DNA from: a virus
Length of the DNA stretch: 64,000 bases
Direction: 5' to 3' (one strand)
Virus record (IMG/VR): IMGVR_UViG_3300034104_003795
Coordinates: 90,370-154,369 of that record
In this document: positions 37,974-47,800 of the stretch, in pieces
Layout: each line of letters starts with the position of its first letter
How positions within the stretch are numbered: position 1 is the stretch's first letter
Position numbers and translations under genes: made by a program
Notes under the pieces: model-generated
What the model was told of the DNA's origin: nothing
Database searches by the model: none
What the model saw: the letters and a program-made list of their open reading frames with translations, nothing else

Positions 37974-39156
37974 TTTTATTTACTCCCCATTTTTGAATTG
38001 CTTTATTGTATTCTCTACCATATTCTTTATCTATACTCTGCCTCATAGCTTTTGCACCAGCCAAAGTACCATCAGGATGCCCATGAAGTGCACCACCAAC
38101 ATTTGCCATATAATCAATACCAACTTTATCAGTTACCCATTGAGTAAGACCAGGATGGAAACCACAGCTTAATGCCGGCATTACACCATATTGGTGCAAT
38201 ACTTTCATTGAATCAATTACCTCATCTTCAGGCCATTTGTAATATCCACCAATCATTCCGGCGTGAATAAAATCAACACCCATCATACCTGCTAACTTAC
38301 AAATTACCGTCCAATCAATATAATAAGCGTGATTTCTATTGGTTAGAATTTTATCACCACTTTTTTGAAAATGTACAAATATTGGTAAGTCTAATTCTCT
38401 TACAGCCTTATAAACCCCCATACCACACCAAAAATTAATATGAACACCATTACCACCCAACTCATATACTCTCTTTACTCTATCTAAAATATGTGGATAA
38501 TCTGAATGAATAGATACACAATAAACTACATTTTTATCTTTTAAATATTCTGCAATCAATGGTACTCTTTCTTCAATTGTACAAAAAGCGGGATTACTCA
38601 TAATCTCATCTTCTTTAATGAAATTAACGCCACCTTCTACTAATTCTTTAACCATCTCTAATAATGTCTGCGGAGTGATACCAATTTTAGGTTTCACAAT
38701 TGCACCAAACAACGGTTTATCAAATGTTTTAGTGTATTCTCTAATACCTTTAATACCAAATTTAGGTCCTAAAAATAAATCTTCAATATGTTGTGGAAAC
38801 CAGATATCTTTAACAGCACATTTTGTAATATTATCAATATCCATCTGCCCACCCATAATATTTACCAACAAATGTGCAATCCCATCCGTTTTAAAATCAA
38901 TGTTTATAACAGGAAACGCTACCTTAACTAATCCATTATTAATAGATTTAAGCTCATCTTCATCTCCCAATACTAAACAACTATTTCTCTCAAATAGCTC
39001 ATCAGTTTCCCATTGATTTCTTACATTTGGATTACCTACACTTTGGCCTATTGCCAAATTCCAAGCGGCATCTCTTAAATTAGTTTCAGATGCCAAATCA
39101 TAAGTAACAATAAAGTACTTTTCTATATCTACTTCTTTTCTAAAAATATTTACCAT
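37966..39156 (-). CDS. RuBisCO-like protein (form IV)
   Basis: 396 aa, full RuBisCO large-chain length. Conserved: VKPKIGI with Lys155 (K175 equivalent); NFIKEDE with Lys181, Asp183 and Glu184 (carbamylated-lysine and Mg ligands K201, D203, E204); His262 (H294) and FIHAG His298 (H327); PALSCG Ser330 (S379); and GGALHGHPDG near the end. Missing: Arg295 (Phe263 here), His298 (Ser266), and the loop-6 Lys334 region (Tyr). So metal and enolate chemistry are likely retained but CO2 fixation on ribulose bisphosphate is not. Flanked by wecB and a cupin in the glycan operon, it probably rearranges or decarboxylates a phosphorylated sugar. Confidence 0.88.
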   Translation of the reverse strand: MVNIFRKEVDIEKYFIVTYDLASETNLRDAAWNLAIGQSVGNPNVRNQWETDELFERNSCLVLGDEDELKSINNGLVKVAFPVINIDFKTDGIAHLLVNIMGGQMDIDNITKCAVKDIWFPQHIEDLFLGPKFGIKGIREYTKTFDKPLFGAIVKPKIGITPQTLLEMVKELVEGGVNFIKEDEIMSNPAFCTIEERVPLIAEYLKDKNVVYCVSIHSDYPHILDRVKRVYELGGNGVHINFWCGMGVYKAVRELDLPIFVHFQKSGDKILTNRNHAYYIDWTVICKLAGMMGVDFIHAGMIGGYYKWPEDEVIDSMKVLHQYGVMPALSCGFHPGLTQWVTDKVGIDYMANVGGALHGHPDGTLAGAKAMRQSIDKEYGREYNKAIQKWGVNKNE

Positions 39157-39157
39157 A

Positions 39158-39478
39158 TTATATAACGTATTTATCGCCAGGTATTGACGGAGTTTTTATA
39201 ATTAAGACTGTACAATCTTCTAAAAAGATTGGGTCAGCAATTTCGTATGGGTTTAAAATAAAGATATCACCTTCATTTAATTCTTTGTCTTGTATGGTCA
39301 TTTTTCCACTAACCAAATAATTTATTTCAGTACCAGCTTTGTGATAATGAGTATCCCATTTTTCACCTTTAGTGTGGTGTTTATAACAAACCTCAAACTG
39401 GTCTGTTTTAAAAGCAGTTGGTTCAAAGTTACCAATAAACCATCCACCTTTCATGTCTTTCATTTTAAGAATGTCCAT
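39158..39478 (-). CDS. Cupin-domain protein
   Basis: 106 aa. The cupin motif 1 GEKWDTHYHKAGTEINYLVSG (~38-58) gives HxH-x5-E metal ligands, and motif 2 is the weaker DIFILNPYEIADP. A small single-domain cupin in a sugar cluster could be an isomerase, epimerase or sugar-sensing protein. It is 1 bp from the RuBisCO-like gene and overlaps the nucleotidyltransferase by 14 bp. Confidence 0.8.
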   Translation of the reverse strand: MDILKMKDMKGGWFIGNFEPTAFKTDQFEVCYKHHTKGEKWDTHYHKAGTEINYLVSGKMTIQDKELNEGDIFILNPYEIADPIFLEDCTVLIIKTPSIPGDKYVI

Positions 39479-40193
39479 ATAATTGTTTGTATTTATTTAA
39501 ATCCTCTGGTACACCAATTGGCCAATGTAAGTTATAAAAGAATGGTAATATTTTTTTCCCATCTTTAATAAGATAATTGTATGATGGTGCTATATAAAAT
39601 TCGTTATTATACCTTTCACCAGATTCTATCATTTCTTTTGCCGAAGATACGAAATCTTTTCCATGTTTCCAAAAATGTAATCCATTAGTTGCAGTATTAC
39701 TGATTACAATCTTTTCTTTAACTTCAGTAACCTCACCTTGTGGGTCTAATTTCATATATGAATTTTTCTTTGATGATGATATAAATGCACCTAATATACC
39801 ATCTGCTTCATTTTTGTCACAAAACTCTAAAAGTTTATTAACATCAAAATCATGTATCATTTGGTCACAATTAACAATAATCAATGGAGTATCTTCATCT
39901 ATATAATCACTAGCTAACAATGCGGTACATGCTGGTCCTTCTGTTAATTCATCTATTTCAATTACAACCGAATCGGGTTTTAGTGATTTTAAAAAGGTTT
40001 GTAAACTATTTCCTACTGAATGCTTTTTTTGAATTATAAAAATATGTTTCCCATCTATATTTAGATTTTCAACAACTGATTGTACCATTGGTTTTTTGTT
40101 TACCGGAATAAATGGTTTTGGTATCGTATATCCTACATCGGAAAATCGTTTACCTTCGCCGGCCATCGGTATTATTACATTAACTTTTCTCAT
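39465..40193 (-). CDS. Sugar-phosphate nucleotidyltransferase
   Basis: 242 aa. NVIIPMAGEGKRFSDVGYTIP (GxGxRF, ~5-25), then KPFIPVNKKPMVQ, PLIIVNCDQM (~105) and NEFYIAPSYN mark a nucleotidylyltransferase that activates a sugar-1-phosphate. It shares motifs throughout with the C-terminal half of 34191-35567, so the two are paralogs, probably with different substrates. Confidence 0.85.
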   Translation of the reverse strand: MRKVNVIIPMAGEGKRFSDVGYTIPKPFIPVNKKPMVQSVVENLNIDGKHIFIIQKKHSVGNSLQTFLKSLKPDSVVIEIDELTEGPACTALLASDYIDEDTPLIIVNCDQMIHDFDVNKLLEFCDKNEADGILGAFISSSKKNSYMKLDPQGEVTEVKEKIVISNTATNGLHFWKHGKDFVSSAKEMIESGERYNNEFYIAPSYNYLIKDGKKILPFFYNLHWPIGVPEDLNKYKQLYGHS

Positions 40194-40196
40194 TTG

Positions 40197-40793
40197 TTAC
40201 GTTTTAAATGCTTCTATGTTTTTATAATGACTCAAATAATTGTTATATTTTTGCCAATAAATGTCAACTCTATCTTTTTCTAGATTTTTGAGAATGAAAT
40301 TGATTTTTTTATCAAATCCAAGCTCAAACAATCTATTTGTAAATGCAACTTCTGCGTGTGGTACATTAAAATCTGAAAATGTAAATAATTGAATCATATC
40401 ATCAACATTTCCTTCCGATAAATAATCTACCAAATATCCGGCATTATGTTGGTGATATGCTAGAAAATTTAAACAATCACTTTTAAACGATTTAAATATT
40501 TCTTCACAATTGATTGGGAACAAATCATATCTCCACTTTACAACTCTATCGTATCCCAGTTCTTTTGCCTTTATAAATCCATTTAAAGACGATACTCTTT
40601 GTAAATTTAAATTACCAACTCCAACTATTTCTGGTCTAGGGCTATATACAACCACATCGTTTTTATCCGGATAACAATAGGTTGGCTCCCCTTCCCATGT
40701 TGAAAAAATAATAGGAAATGGTTTCCAATCATTTTTCAATTTTTCTATATTATCACAAATAGTGCTACCTTGTATAACAATTGCCGTTTTCAT
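40197..40793 (-). CDS. WavE-like glycosyltransferase (short)
   Basis: 198 aa. AIVIQGSTI, FPIIFSTWEGE, GVGNLNLQRVSS and DRVVKWRYDLFP repeat the four-motif WavE pattern seen at 24563-25336. It is shorter than that paralog, so its acceptor domain may be reduced. Part of the glycan operon. Confidence 0.7.
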   Translation of the reverse strand: MKTAIVIQGSTICDNIEKLKNDWKPFPIIFSTWEGEPTYCYPDKNDVVVYSPRPEIVGVGNLNLQRVSSLNGFIKAKELGYDRVVKWRYDLFPINCEEIFKSFKSDCLNFLAYHQHNAGYLVDYLSEGNVDDMIQLFTFSDFNVPHAEVAFTNRLFELGFDKKINFILKNLEKDRVDIYWQKYNNYLSHYKNIEAFKT

Positions 40794-40795
40794 GT

Positions 40796-41566
40796 TTATT
40801 TTTCATATACAAGTTTCCAACCTTTCATTCTTTGGTTATGAAAATATTCATTCATCAATGCTCTAAATGGTACACCTTCCACACTTCTCTGATTTGATTC
40901 CCATAGTGAGTTAGCATCGCCACCATATTGTGCTCCTTTTATACTTCCCCACATTTGTTTATCATTCTTTGGATGTGGTGGTACAAATGTTTTAATTCCC
41001 GCATACTTCTGCAACATATATGAGAAGTGCATATCTTCACCACAGGTATTATATTTAGATTCAGGTTGTTCTCTCCACATATGAGATAACCATTCCTTTT
41101 TAAAGAACCAACTATGCCCAACCAAATCAACTTCTAATGTATGTTCATTATTTCCACCTTCAGGCCAACCAACTCTAGCATATGGTTCGTAGTATGATGA
41201 TTGTTCCGGTGGAAGTGGTTGTGGATAAATTAATCCAACCGTACCCAATAGTCCTTCATTCGTTTTCATTGTATTCATGCAATTCTCTAACCATTTTGAA
41301 CCAGGTATAGTATCATCATCAAAAATACAAACATATGGATTTTTAGCCATAAATGCAAAAGCAAATCGTGCCCATACACCGAAGTTGTAATTACAATAAG
41401 CACCCGCTATTTCAGTACCAATATCATAATTAATCAGGTCATTATCACCAGGATTATTATACCAAAAAAGTATTTCATCCGGCTGAACCGTTTGGTTTCT
41501 TAATGCCTCTAATTGTTCATTAAGATTTTCCGCTCTTTTGTAACCATTTAATATAACTGTTATCAT
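40796..41566 (-). CDS. GT2-family glycosyltransferase
   Basis: 256 aa from ATG at 41566, which overlaps the upstream stop (ATGA). ITVILNGYKRAENLNEQLEAL is the GT2 start, CIFDDDTIPGSKW (~86-98) holds the DDD metal motif, and NTCGEDMHFSYML the catalytic ED. It probably extends the same glycan as its neighbours. Confidence 0.82.
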   Translation of the reverse strand: MITVILNGYKRAENLNEQLEALRNQTVQPDEILFWYNNPGDNDLINYDIGTEIAGAYCNYNFGVWARFAFAFMAKNPYVCIFDDDTIPGSKWLENCMNTMKTNEGLLGTVGLIYPQPLPPEQSSYYEPYARVGWPEGGNNEHTLEVDLVGHSWFFKKEWLSHMWREQPESKYNTCGEDMHFSYMLQKYAGIKTFVPPHPKNDKQMWGSIKGAQYGGDANSLWESNQRSVEGVPFRALMNEYFHNQRMKGWKLVYEK

Positions 41567-42564
41567 AATTCTGTCATTATTCTTTTTAACCAAAGTTCTT
41601 TTGAAAAACAAGCTTCATAATTAGCCTTTGCCATTTCTGAACATTCATTGTAAAATTGTTTGTCATCTCTCAATCTTATTGCCAATTCTCTTGCACTTTC
41701 TAAATCATTTACAGCTACCGATAAGGATGGGTGACAAAGTAATTGTGTATCTACATCTTGATTTCCAATACAAGGGATACCAAAGTATGCACAATTTAGG
41801 GCAAACGTACCAGCTGCTACCGTTGGCATCATATGAACTGCGTATTTGAATGTTGATAATACGGTCATCCATTCACTCCACATTAATCTTGGTAAGTGAG
41901 TTAAGTTATCAATTACATTTTCATTCTCTCTCATAGCATGAGATGTTTGTGCCCAAATAGGAACATCAAAGTTACCAGCTATCATATAACTTTCAAACCC
42001 ACCATACCATCTTGCGAAGTTACCACCTATAATTGCCTTATCTTCTTTTGTTGGTACTATGTCTTTGATTAGAGTATCAATCATCAATGTACCGATAGGT
42101 CTTACTTTTTTATTAGGAAACAATCCCTTATAATAATATATATCTGAATCATTGTGCGTAAAGATTGAATCACATGATTGTAAGAAATTAAAGAAATAGA
42201 TTTGGTCTGATATAGTATAATCATTATACCACCAATGCGGTCCTTCTTGAATATAATGGACTTTCTTATTACCTCTTTCCTTCAATTTACCAACTATATC
42301 TTGTTGTAATAATTCTGAAAATGGATTAATACCATCTATAATTTTACTTCCCTCTGCACTTAAAAATACTTTGCCTTTTGGAAATATAATAAACACATGG
42401 TCATAATTAATCAAATGTTTATCCGCACCAAATAGATGAATATTATAATGGTCTGCGTCTAAAGCGTGCATCCAAGCAAATTCGGTTCTCATATTTGGAT
42501 GATGTGCCGGTATTTTACCAATAAACCCCATTTCAGTAAGGAAGGCTATTTTAGATTGTATCAT
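41563..42564 (-). CDS. GT-B-like glycosyltransferase
   Basis: 333 aa from ATG at 42564. IAFLTEMGFIGKIPAHH opens the N-terminal Rossmann domain; the C-terminal domain has YAVHMMPTVAAGTFALNCAYFGIPCIGN, the donor-binding region of GT-B enzymes. No named family. It overlaps the upstream GT2 stop by 14 bp. Confidence 0.65.
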   Translation of the reverse strand: MIQSKIAFLTEMGFIGKIPAHHPNMRTEFAWMHALDADHYNIHLFGADKHLINYDHVFIIFPKGKVFLSAEGSKIIDGINPFSELLQQDIVGKLKERGNKKVHYIQEGPHWWYNDYTISDQIYFFNFLQSCDSIFTHNDSDIYYYKGLFPNKKVRPIGTLMIDTLIKDIVPTKEDKAIIGGNFARWYGGFESYMIAGNFDVPIWAQTSHAMRENENVIDNLTHLPRLMWSEWMTVLSTFKYAVHMMPTVAAGTFALNCAYFGIPCIGNQDVDTQLLCHPSLSVAVNDLESARELAIRLRDDKQFYNECSEMAKANYEACFSKELWLKRIMTEL

Positions 42565-43180
42565 ATAAAGCGTTTTGTTTTTCTTGTCTTTCAATTTGCT
42601 TATGATGATACAAACAATAAATTTCTTCCTGAGGTAATATTGATAATGTATTATATCCCGCTATCCTTTCATGTACCTTACCACTCCATTCTATTTCAGA
42701 AGTTCTTCTATAAATACGAGTTTGATAGTCAGGAAAATTTACCCAACCGTTTTCATTAACTTTCCATCCCCATTTCTTAATATGTTCGGCAGTTAAACCA
42801 TTCACCGTATTAATTCTAGGTACGAAGAAAAGGTCTACATCTTTATTATAATCTAAAAAGTTGTGAATATTTTCAACCAAATATTCGGATGGCATTTCAT
42901 CTGCATCAATTTGAAAAATAAAAATACCGTTTGCATTATTTTTTAAATTATTCTTAAATGATGCAAAATCTTTATTAAGAGGAAATGAAATTACTCTTAT
43001 ATTCTTATGTATTTGTGAGATTATATTTAAATAATCTTTTATCTGCGATGTTGCAGAATCGGAATCATACTGAACCAGTATTTCATCTTCGGATTTTATC
43101 CTAGGTTGTAGGAAATCAACTAAAGTTGTGATTTCATTTATTTCATTACAAACTGTAATGGCGTATGTAACATTTATCAT
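42551..43180 (-). CDS. GT2-family glycosyltransferase
   Basis: 209 aa. VTYAITVCNEINEITTLVDF (~4-23) is a GT2 start, and FIFQIDADEMPSEYLVEN (~86-103) gives the DxD motif in the GT2 DADE form seen in surface-glycan transferases. The WSGKVHERI motif (~166) is typical of the beta-glycosyltransferase subfamily that follows. First gene of the glycan operon, with its promoter at 43186-43217. Confidence 0.82.
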   Translation of the reverse strand: MINVTYAITVCNEINEITTLVDFLQPRIKSEDEILVQYDSDSATSQIKDYLNIISQIHKNIRVISFPLNKDFASFKNNLKNNANGIFIFQIDADEMPSEYLVENIHNFLDYNKDVDLFFVPRINTVNGLTAEHIKKWGWKVNENGWVNFPDYQTRIYRRTSEIEWSGKVHERIAGYNTLSILPQEEIYCLYHHKQIERQEKQNALYDTI

Positions 43181-43185
43181 AGATA

Positions 43186-43217
43186 CAAATATAACAATTT
43201 TTTTCTAAATTACCAAA
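43186..43217 (-). promoter_or_regulatory. Bacteroidota-type promoter of the main glycan operon
   Basis: TTTG (43217-43214), 20-nt spacer, TATATTTG (43193-43186), 5 bp before the ATG at 43180. It heads a run of 13 tightly packed genes ending near 31449. A motif-B-like element (43238-43252) lies further upstream. Confidence 0.75.
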
Positions 43218-43277
43218 TCTATTTCGGTAATATATTTGTATATATAAATATAAAGTAAAAAGAGAAAACGATAAAAA

Positions 43278-44843
43278 TTATCGTATTTTAAACCCAATAC
43301 CAGAAAATGATATGTTTGTAGCGGAAAATGTTTTTTCAGAATTAAACTTATTATATAACACCTTTAAACTACCACCCTTTAAACTTCTATAATTTGTCCA
43401 ATCGTTGTTCACACCGGTATCGTATATCGCAGTACCTGCATTTGCTAATATTGCCGATTTTAATTGTGCAGGTGTTAATCTAGGATTTGCTTCTAAAAAC
43501 AAAGCACATACACCTGCTACTTGTGGAGATGCCATAGATGTACCACTAATATTACATTGTTTATATGATGCGTTTAAGTAATAGGATTGTCCACTAAATC
43601 TATTTGTATTTGAACATGCACTCATAATATCGGTACCCGGTGCGTATATTGTTACACCTGGACCTGTTTCCGATGATGTTGATTTTTGGTCATTATTTGT
43701 ATCATAAACCGTACTATCAATATTACCAACAATAAACGCTTCATCATCAAACGGAGAAGAACCTCTATGATAATAAGTTGCACCAGTACCATCGTTATAA
43801 TAATTATTATAATCTGTCCCACTAGGAACATCAATTTTATGAGAACGATTACCAGCTGCTATACATACTATAATTCCAGCATCAATCATTTCTTGAATAT
43901 CAGTATCAACCGATGATATTCTTACATTTGATATAGATGATGCCGCTGACATTAATCCAAAATTATTTATTCTTTCAGTATTAGTATCAATAGATGCTCC
44001 CGTATATGATGTTCCTCTATAATTAATTTCGGTTAATGCTGCAAATGAAGTGTAATATCCCCAACTCATATTAACTACGGTTGGTCTTTTTACACCTGTT
44101 GTAAAATTCAATGACTTATTATTATGCCAACCTTTAATCGCATCAAATGCATATGTTGTAGAAATACCAGTACCACTATCGCCACTTCCCTCTAATCCAC
44201 TTATTTTTTGAGCATATACTCTTGCCTTTTTGGCCCAACCATATGTTTTACCCGCAGCTATACCGGCACAATGTGTACCATGTCCATCAAAATCTCTATA
44301 ATGATTTGCATTTTGTGTGAATGAAACTCCACTTTCACTTGACCAGTTAATTTGTTGTACTCTACTTACTCCATTTTCATCTTGAAATTCCGGATGGTCT
44401 ACTTGTAATCCACTATCTTGAATTACTACATCCACACCGTCACCGGTTAATGTATAATTATAGTTCAAAGTAGTAGTTGTTCCACTGGCATATACATTTG
44501 AGGTAGAATTACATCGTATCAATCCCCAATTGATATAAGTACCACTATCGGATGTTGTTTTTGTAAAATCACCTGTTTGAATTGCACGATGTCCTATTTG
44601 AATATCAGTTCTATGTTCAGGTGGAATCTCTACAGCCAGCACTCTATCATCTAATTTTAATTGCTCAGCTTCTTCATCTGTCAGCATGTACCAACATTGA
44701 CGTAAAGATGTAGGTCTTTCGTTTGTAAATTCTACTCTACGATTTGGAATGTAAAGTTTGCCACCATCGGTATCACTTTCTATATCATTCCAAAACCCAT
44801 CGTAATCTACATCCTTTTTTAAGATAACGTTATATTCTCTCAT
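43278..44843 (-). CDS. Subtilisin-like serine protease (peptidase S8)
   Basis: 521 aa. Catalytic triad in order: Asp143 in VVIQDSG, His191 in DGHGTHCAG and Ser436 in SGTSMASP, with the oxyanion Asn332 in CIAAGN. The N-terminal ~75 residues form a small separate domain, possibly a propeptide or inhibitor-like fold. There is no signal peptide. It lies 6 bp after the collagen-like tail-fibre gene, so it is probably a virion or assembly protease acting on tail proteins or host surface polymers. Confidence 0.9.
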   Translation of the reverse strand: MREYNVILKKDVDYDGFWNDIESDTDGGKLYIPNRRVEFTNERPTSLRQCWYMLTDEEAEQLKLDDRVLAVEIPPEHRTDIQIGHRAIQTGDFTKTTSDSGTYINWGLIRCNSTSNVYASGTTTTLNYNYTLTGDGVDVVIQDSGLQVDHPEFQDENGVSRVQQINWSSESGVSFTQNANHYRDFDGHGTHCAGIAAGKTYGWAKKARVYAQKISGLEGSGDSGTGISTTYAFDAIKGWHNNKSLNFTTGVKRPTVVNMSWGYYTSFAALTEINYRGTSYTGASIDTNTERINNFGLMSAASSISNVRISSVDTDIQEMIDAGIIVCIAAGNRSHKIDVPSGTDYNNYYNDGTGATYYHRGSSPFDDEAFIVGNIDSTVYDTNNDQKSTSSETGPGVTIYAPGTDIMSACSNTNRFSGQSYYLNASYKQCNISGTSMASPQVAGVCALFLEANPRLTPAQLKSAILANAGTAIYDTGVNNDWTNYRSLKGGSLKVLYNKFNSEKTFSATNISFSGIGFKIR

Positions 44844-44849
44844 ATTTTA

Positions 44850-47800
44850 TTAATGCAATTGTACCCAAGCCCCATTCGCGTATCCCATAAATTTATGAGT
44901 AGTTGAATTGTATATCATATCTCCATTCGCAGGAGTTAAACTTCCAGTTTGTACATCAGTAAATGTTGCCATTCTCATTGGTGATTGCGTTACAATTACC
45001 GCAGTACCAGCTGTTAAGTTTAAGTTAGTTGCCGATGTTATTTCAGGTGTACCGGTTGCATATATGTTAAATCCAGATGCACTTATCGCACCACTAACAA
45101 ACATAGAACCTGTTAGTTTCATTTCTGCTCCATCGAATGTGAGAGTATTACTTACAAATAATCTTTCAGGTGAATTTTCGTATCTAACTAACCCATTATT
45201 TACACTTCCAGTTACAGCTAATAGGGATGCAACTCCAGAAGTTCCAGATGTACCATTCGTACCAGATGTGCCATCAACACCACTTGTACCAGTCACACCA
45301 GATGTACCAGATGAACCAAATGCAGTACCGTCTAAACCATTTTTACCAGATGAACCAGACGTACCATCAGAACCATTTGCTCCAGGTGCACCATTTGTTC
45401 CAGATGTACCACCACTACCAGCAGTTGCTCCTGCTGCGGTTAAACCACTTGTACCAGAAGTTCCAGAGCTACCACTAGTACCCATAGTACCGTTTTCTCC
45501 ATTTAATCCCGATGAACCAGATGAACCAATAAATGTTCCATCTTTACCAGATGTACCAGATGACCCAAAAAATCCAGATATACCAGATGTACCGGAAGTA
45601 CCATCTGAACCATTTACACCAGATGTTCCATCTTTACCAAATCCAGATGAACCAGATGTACCAGATGAACCAACAAATGTTCCATCTTTACCGGAAGTAC
45701 CGGATGTACCATCTTTACCAGATGAACCTGCACTACCCGCACCACCACCGGTTCCTGCGGTGATTGTTATATGTCCACTACCAGGTGTATTAGTTACAAC
45801 CGCCCCACCGGTAAATGTTATTTGATTTACACCACTAATAGATGTAGGTCCAACATCATCATTTATTGTTAATGCAATAGATGTACCAGAACTACCACTT
45901 GAACCGGATGTACCGGCTGTTCCACCTATACCAGTTATTCCAGATGAGCCAGATGTACCATCGGTACCAGGTGCCCCAATACCATTAAGTCCAGATGTTC
46001 CAGATGAGCCATCTTTACCAGATGTACCAGATGTACCGCCACTTCCACTTACTCCTGCGGTTCCAGATGAACCAGAAGTTCCACCACCACCATCTTTACC
46101 AGATGTACCAGAAGTACCATTTGAACCCCCACCGCCTACACCACCGGCTACAGTAAGTGCAACGGTACCGCCACCACTATTCGTAGCACGAATTGTATTA
46201 TCCAATGTTAATGTGGTTGTTGCAGCTGCGGAGAATGAACCACTATTAATTGTAAGTCCACCACCACCACCACCGGTTGTTATAGTTACTTGTCCGCCAC
46301 CATCATCTGCAACAACGGCTCCATTGAATCGTATTGTACGAACTGAACCAAAAGAACTACCACCTTGTTGAGATACTGTTATCGCTCCAAATGAAGATGT
46401 AGCTATTATTCTAGATATATCATTAACTCCACCAACCCAAGCATATCCTTGTGGAAGTGAAGCAGATAAAGGTCCACTTACTTGTAGAGAACCTGTAATT
46501 TGTATATTATTTGTTGTTGCGAATACCGAACCGGTTGCCGCAAATATTCCAGTACCACTACCAGCACTACCAAATGAAGATGTTGCTACTAAAATTGTTC
46601 TATTATTAGGACCACCTACCCAAGCATATCCTTCTCTTAAAGATGAAGTAATTGAACCACTAATATTCAAATTTTTACCAAATGTAACATCAGCATCGTC
46701 AAATGCAACTGCTTCAAAGGTTCTAAAATGTAGTTCATGATAGAGATTACCAGCTTTTGTATAAAGTTCTCCTTTGGCATTAGTACTTTTATCAGTCCAC
46801 AATATTGAAGAATTTTCTTCCTGTGCTCCTCTAGAATCAGAACCTAAATCTAAAATTTGAACGGTAGGACCATACAACATACCACCATATTGTGTTTTAC
46901 CAATTCGTATAGAACCGGTAATATGCAGAGAACCACTAATATGTGCAGAACCAGTATAAGGGAATACAGTTGTTGTTAAACCAGATGTTCCCGCAGTTCC
47001 ACTTATTCCAGATGAACCAGATGAGCCAGAAGTTCCAGATGAACCAGAGCTTCCAGAAGTTCCTGATGAACCACTTGTACCATCTAAACCGGTTGTACCA
47101 TCTTTACCGGATGTACCAGAAGACCCACTTGAACCAGATGTTCCAGAACTACCACTACTTCCAGATGTACCAGATGAACCAGAAGTTCCAGATGAACCAG
47201 AGCTTCCAGAAGTTCCAGATGAACCACTTTGACCAGGTGCACCTGCCGTATTTATATACCATGAAGTTATACCAGTACCACTACCTGATGTAGTTGTTAT
47301 ATTAACCACTAAATCACCTGTACCGCTGTTATAAGATGTTACAGTTCCTTCTAATACATTTGATGCATTTTCAGAAATAATAATAGCCTGTCCAGGAGTC
47401 CATTGTAATCCAGTTCCTATTGTGAAATTTTTAGAACCAGTGCTTATATTGTTTGAAGTACTCGATGTTGATGAGAATCTATCACCATTTTGTCCAGAAG
47501 TTCCAGATGAACCCGATGAACCAGATGTACCATCTTTACCAGATGTACCAGATGAACCGCTACTACCAGATGTTCCAGATGAACCGGAAGTACCACTCTC
47601 TCCAGAAGTTCCAGATGAACCTGAACTTCCAGAAGTTCCAGAACTACCACTACTTCCTGATGTGCCATCTTTACCAGATGTACCAGAAGAACCGGATGTA
47701 CCTGAACTTCCTGATGTGCCATCTTTACCGGAAGTACCAGAAGAACCACCACTACCAGCAGTACCAGCAGGTCCACTAGCTATTGAAGTTGTTTTTCCTA

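Noticed and set aside
37966-39156. True CO2-fixing RuBisCO
   Set aside because: Equivalents of Arg295, His298 and Lys334 are missing, and the gene is in a glycan operon.
39640-39670. Promoter-like AAGATACGAAATC inside the nucleotidyltransferase gene
   Set aside because: No TTTG box at the required distance.
44908-45825. 305-aa plus-strand ORF rich in PDVPDEP repeats
   Set aside because: It is exactly antisense to the Gly-X-Y repeats of the fibre gene. The Asp/Val/Pro repeat is the mirror of GTS/GSS/GKD codons.
46943-47293. 116-aa plus-strand ORF rich in Gln/Met/Tyr
   Set aside because: Frame shadow of the same repeats, with no leader and biased composition.
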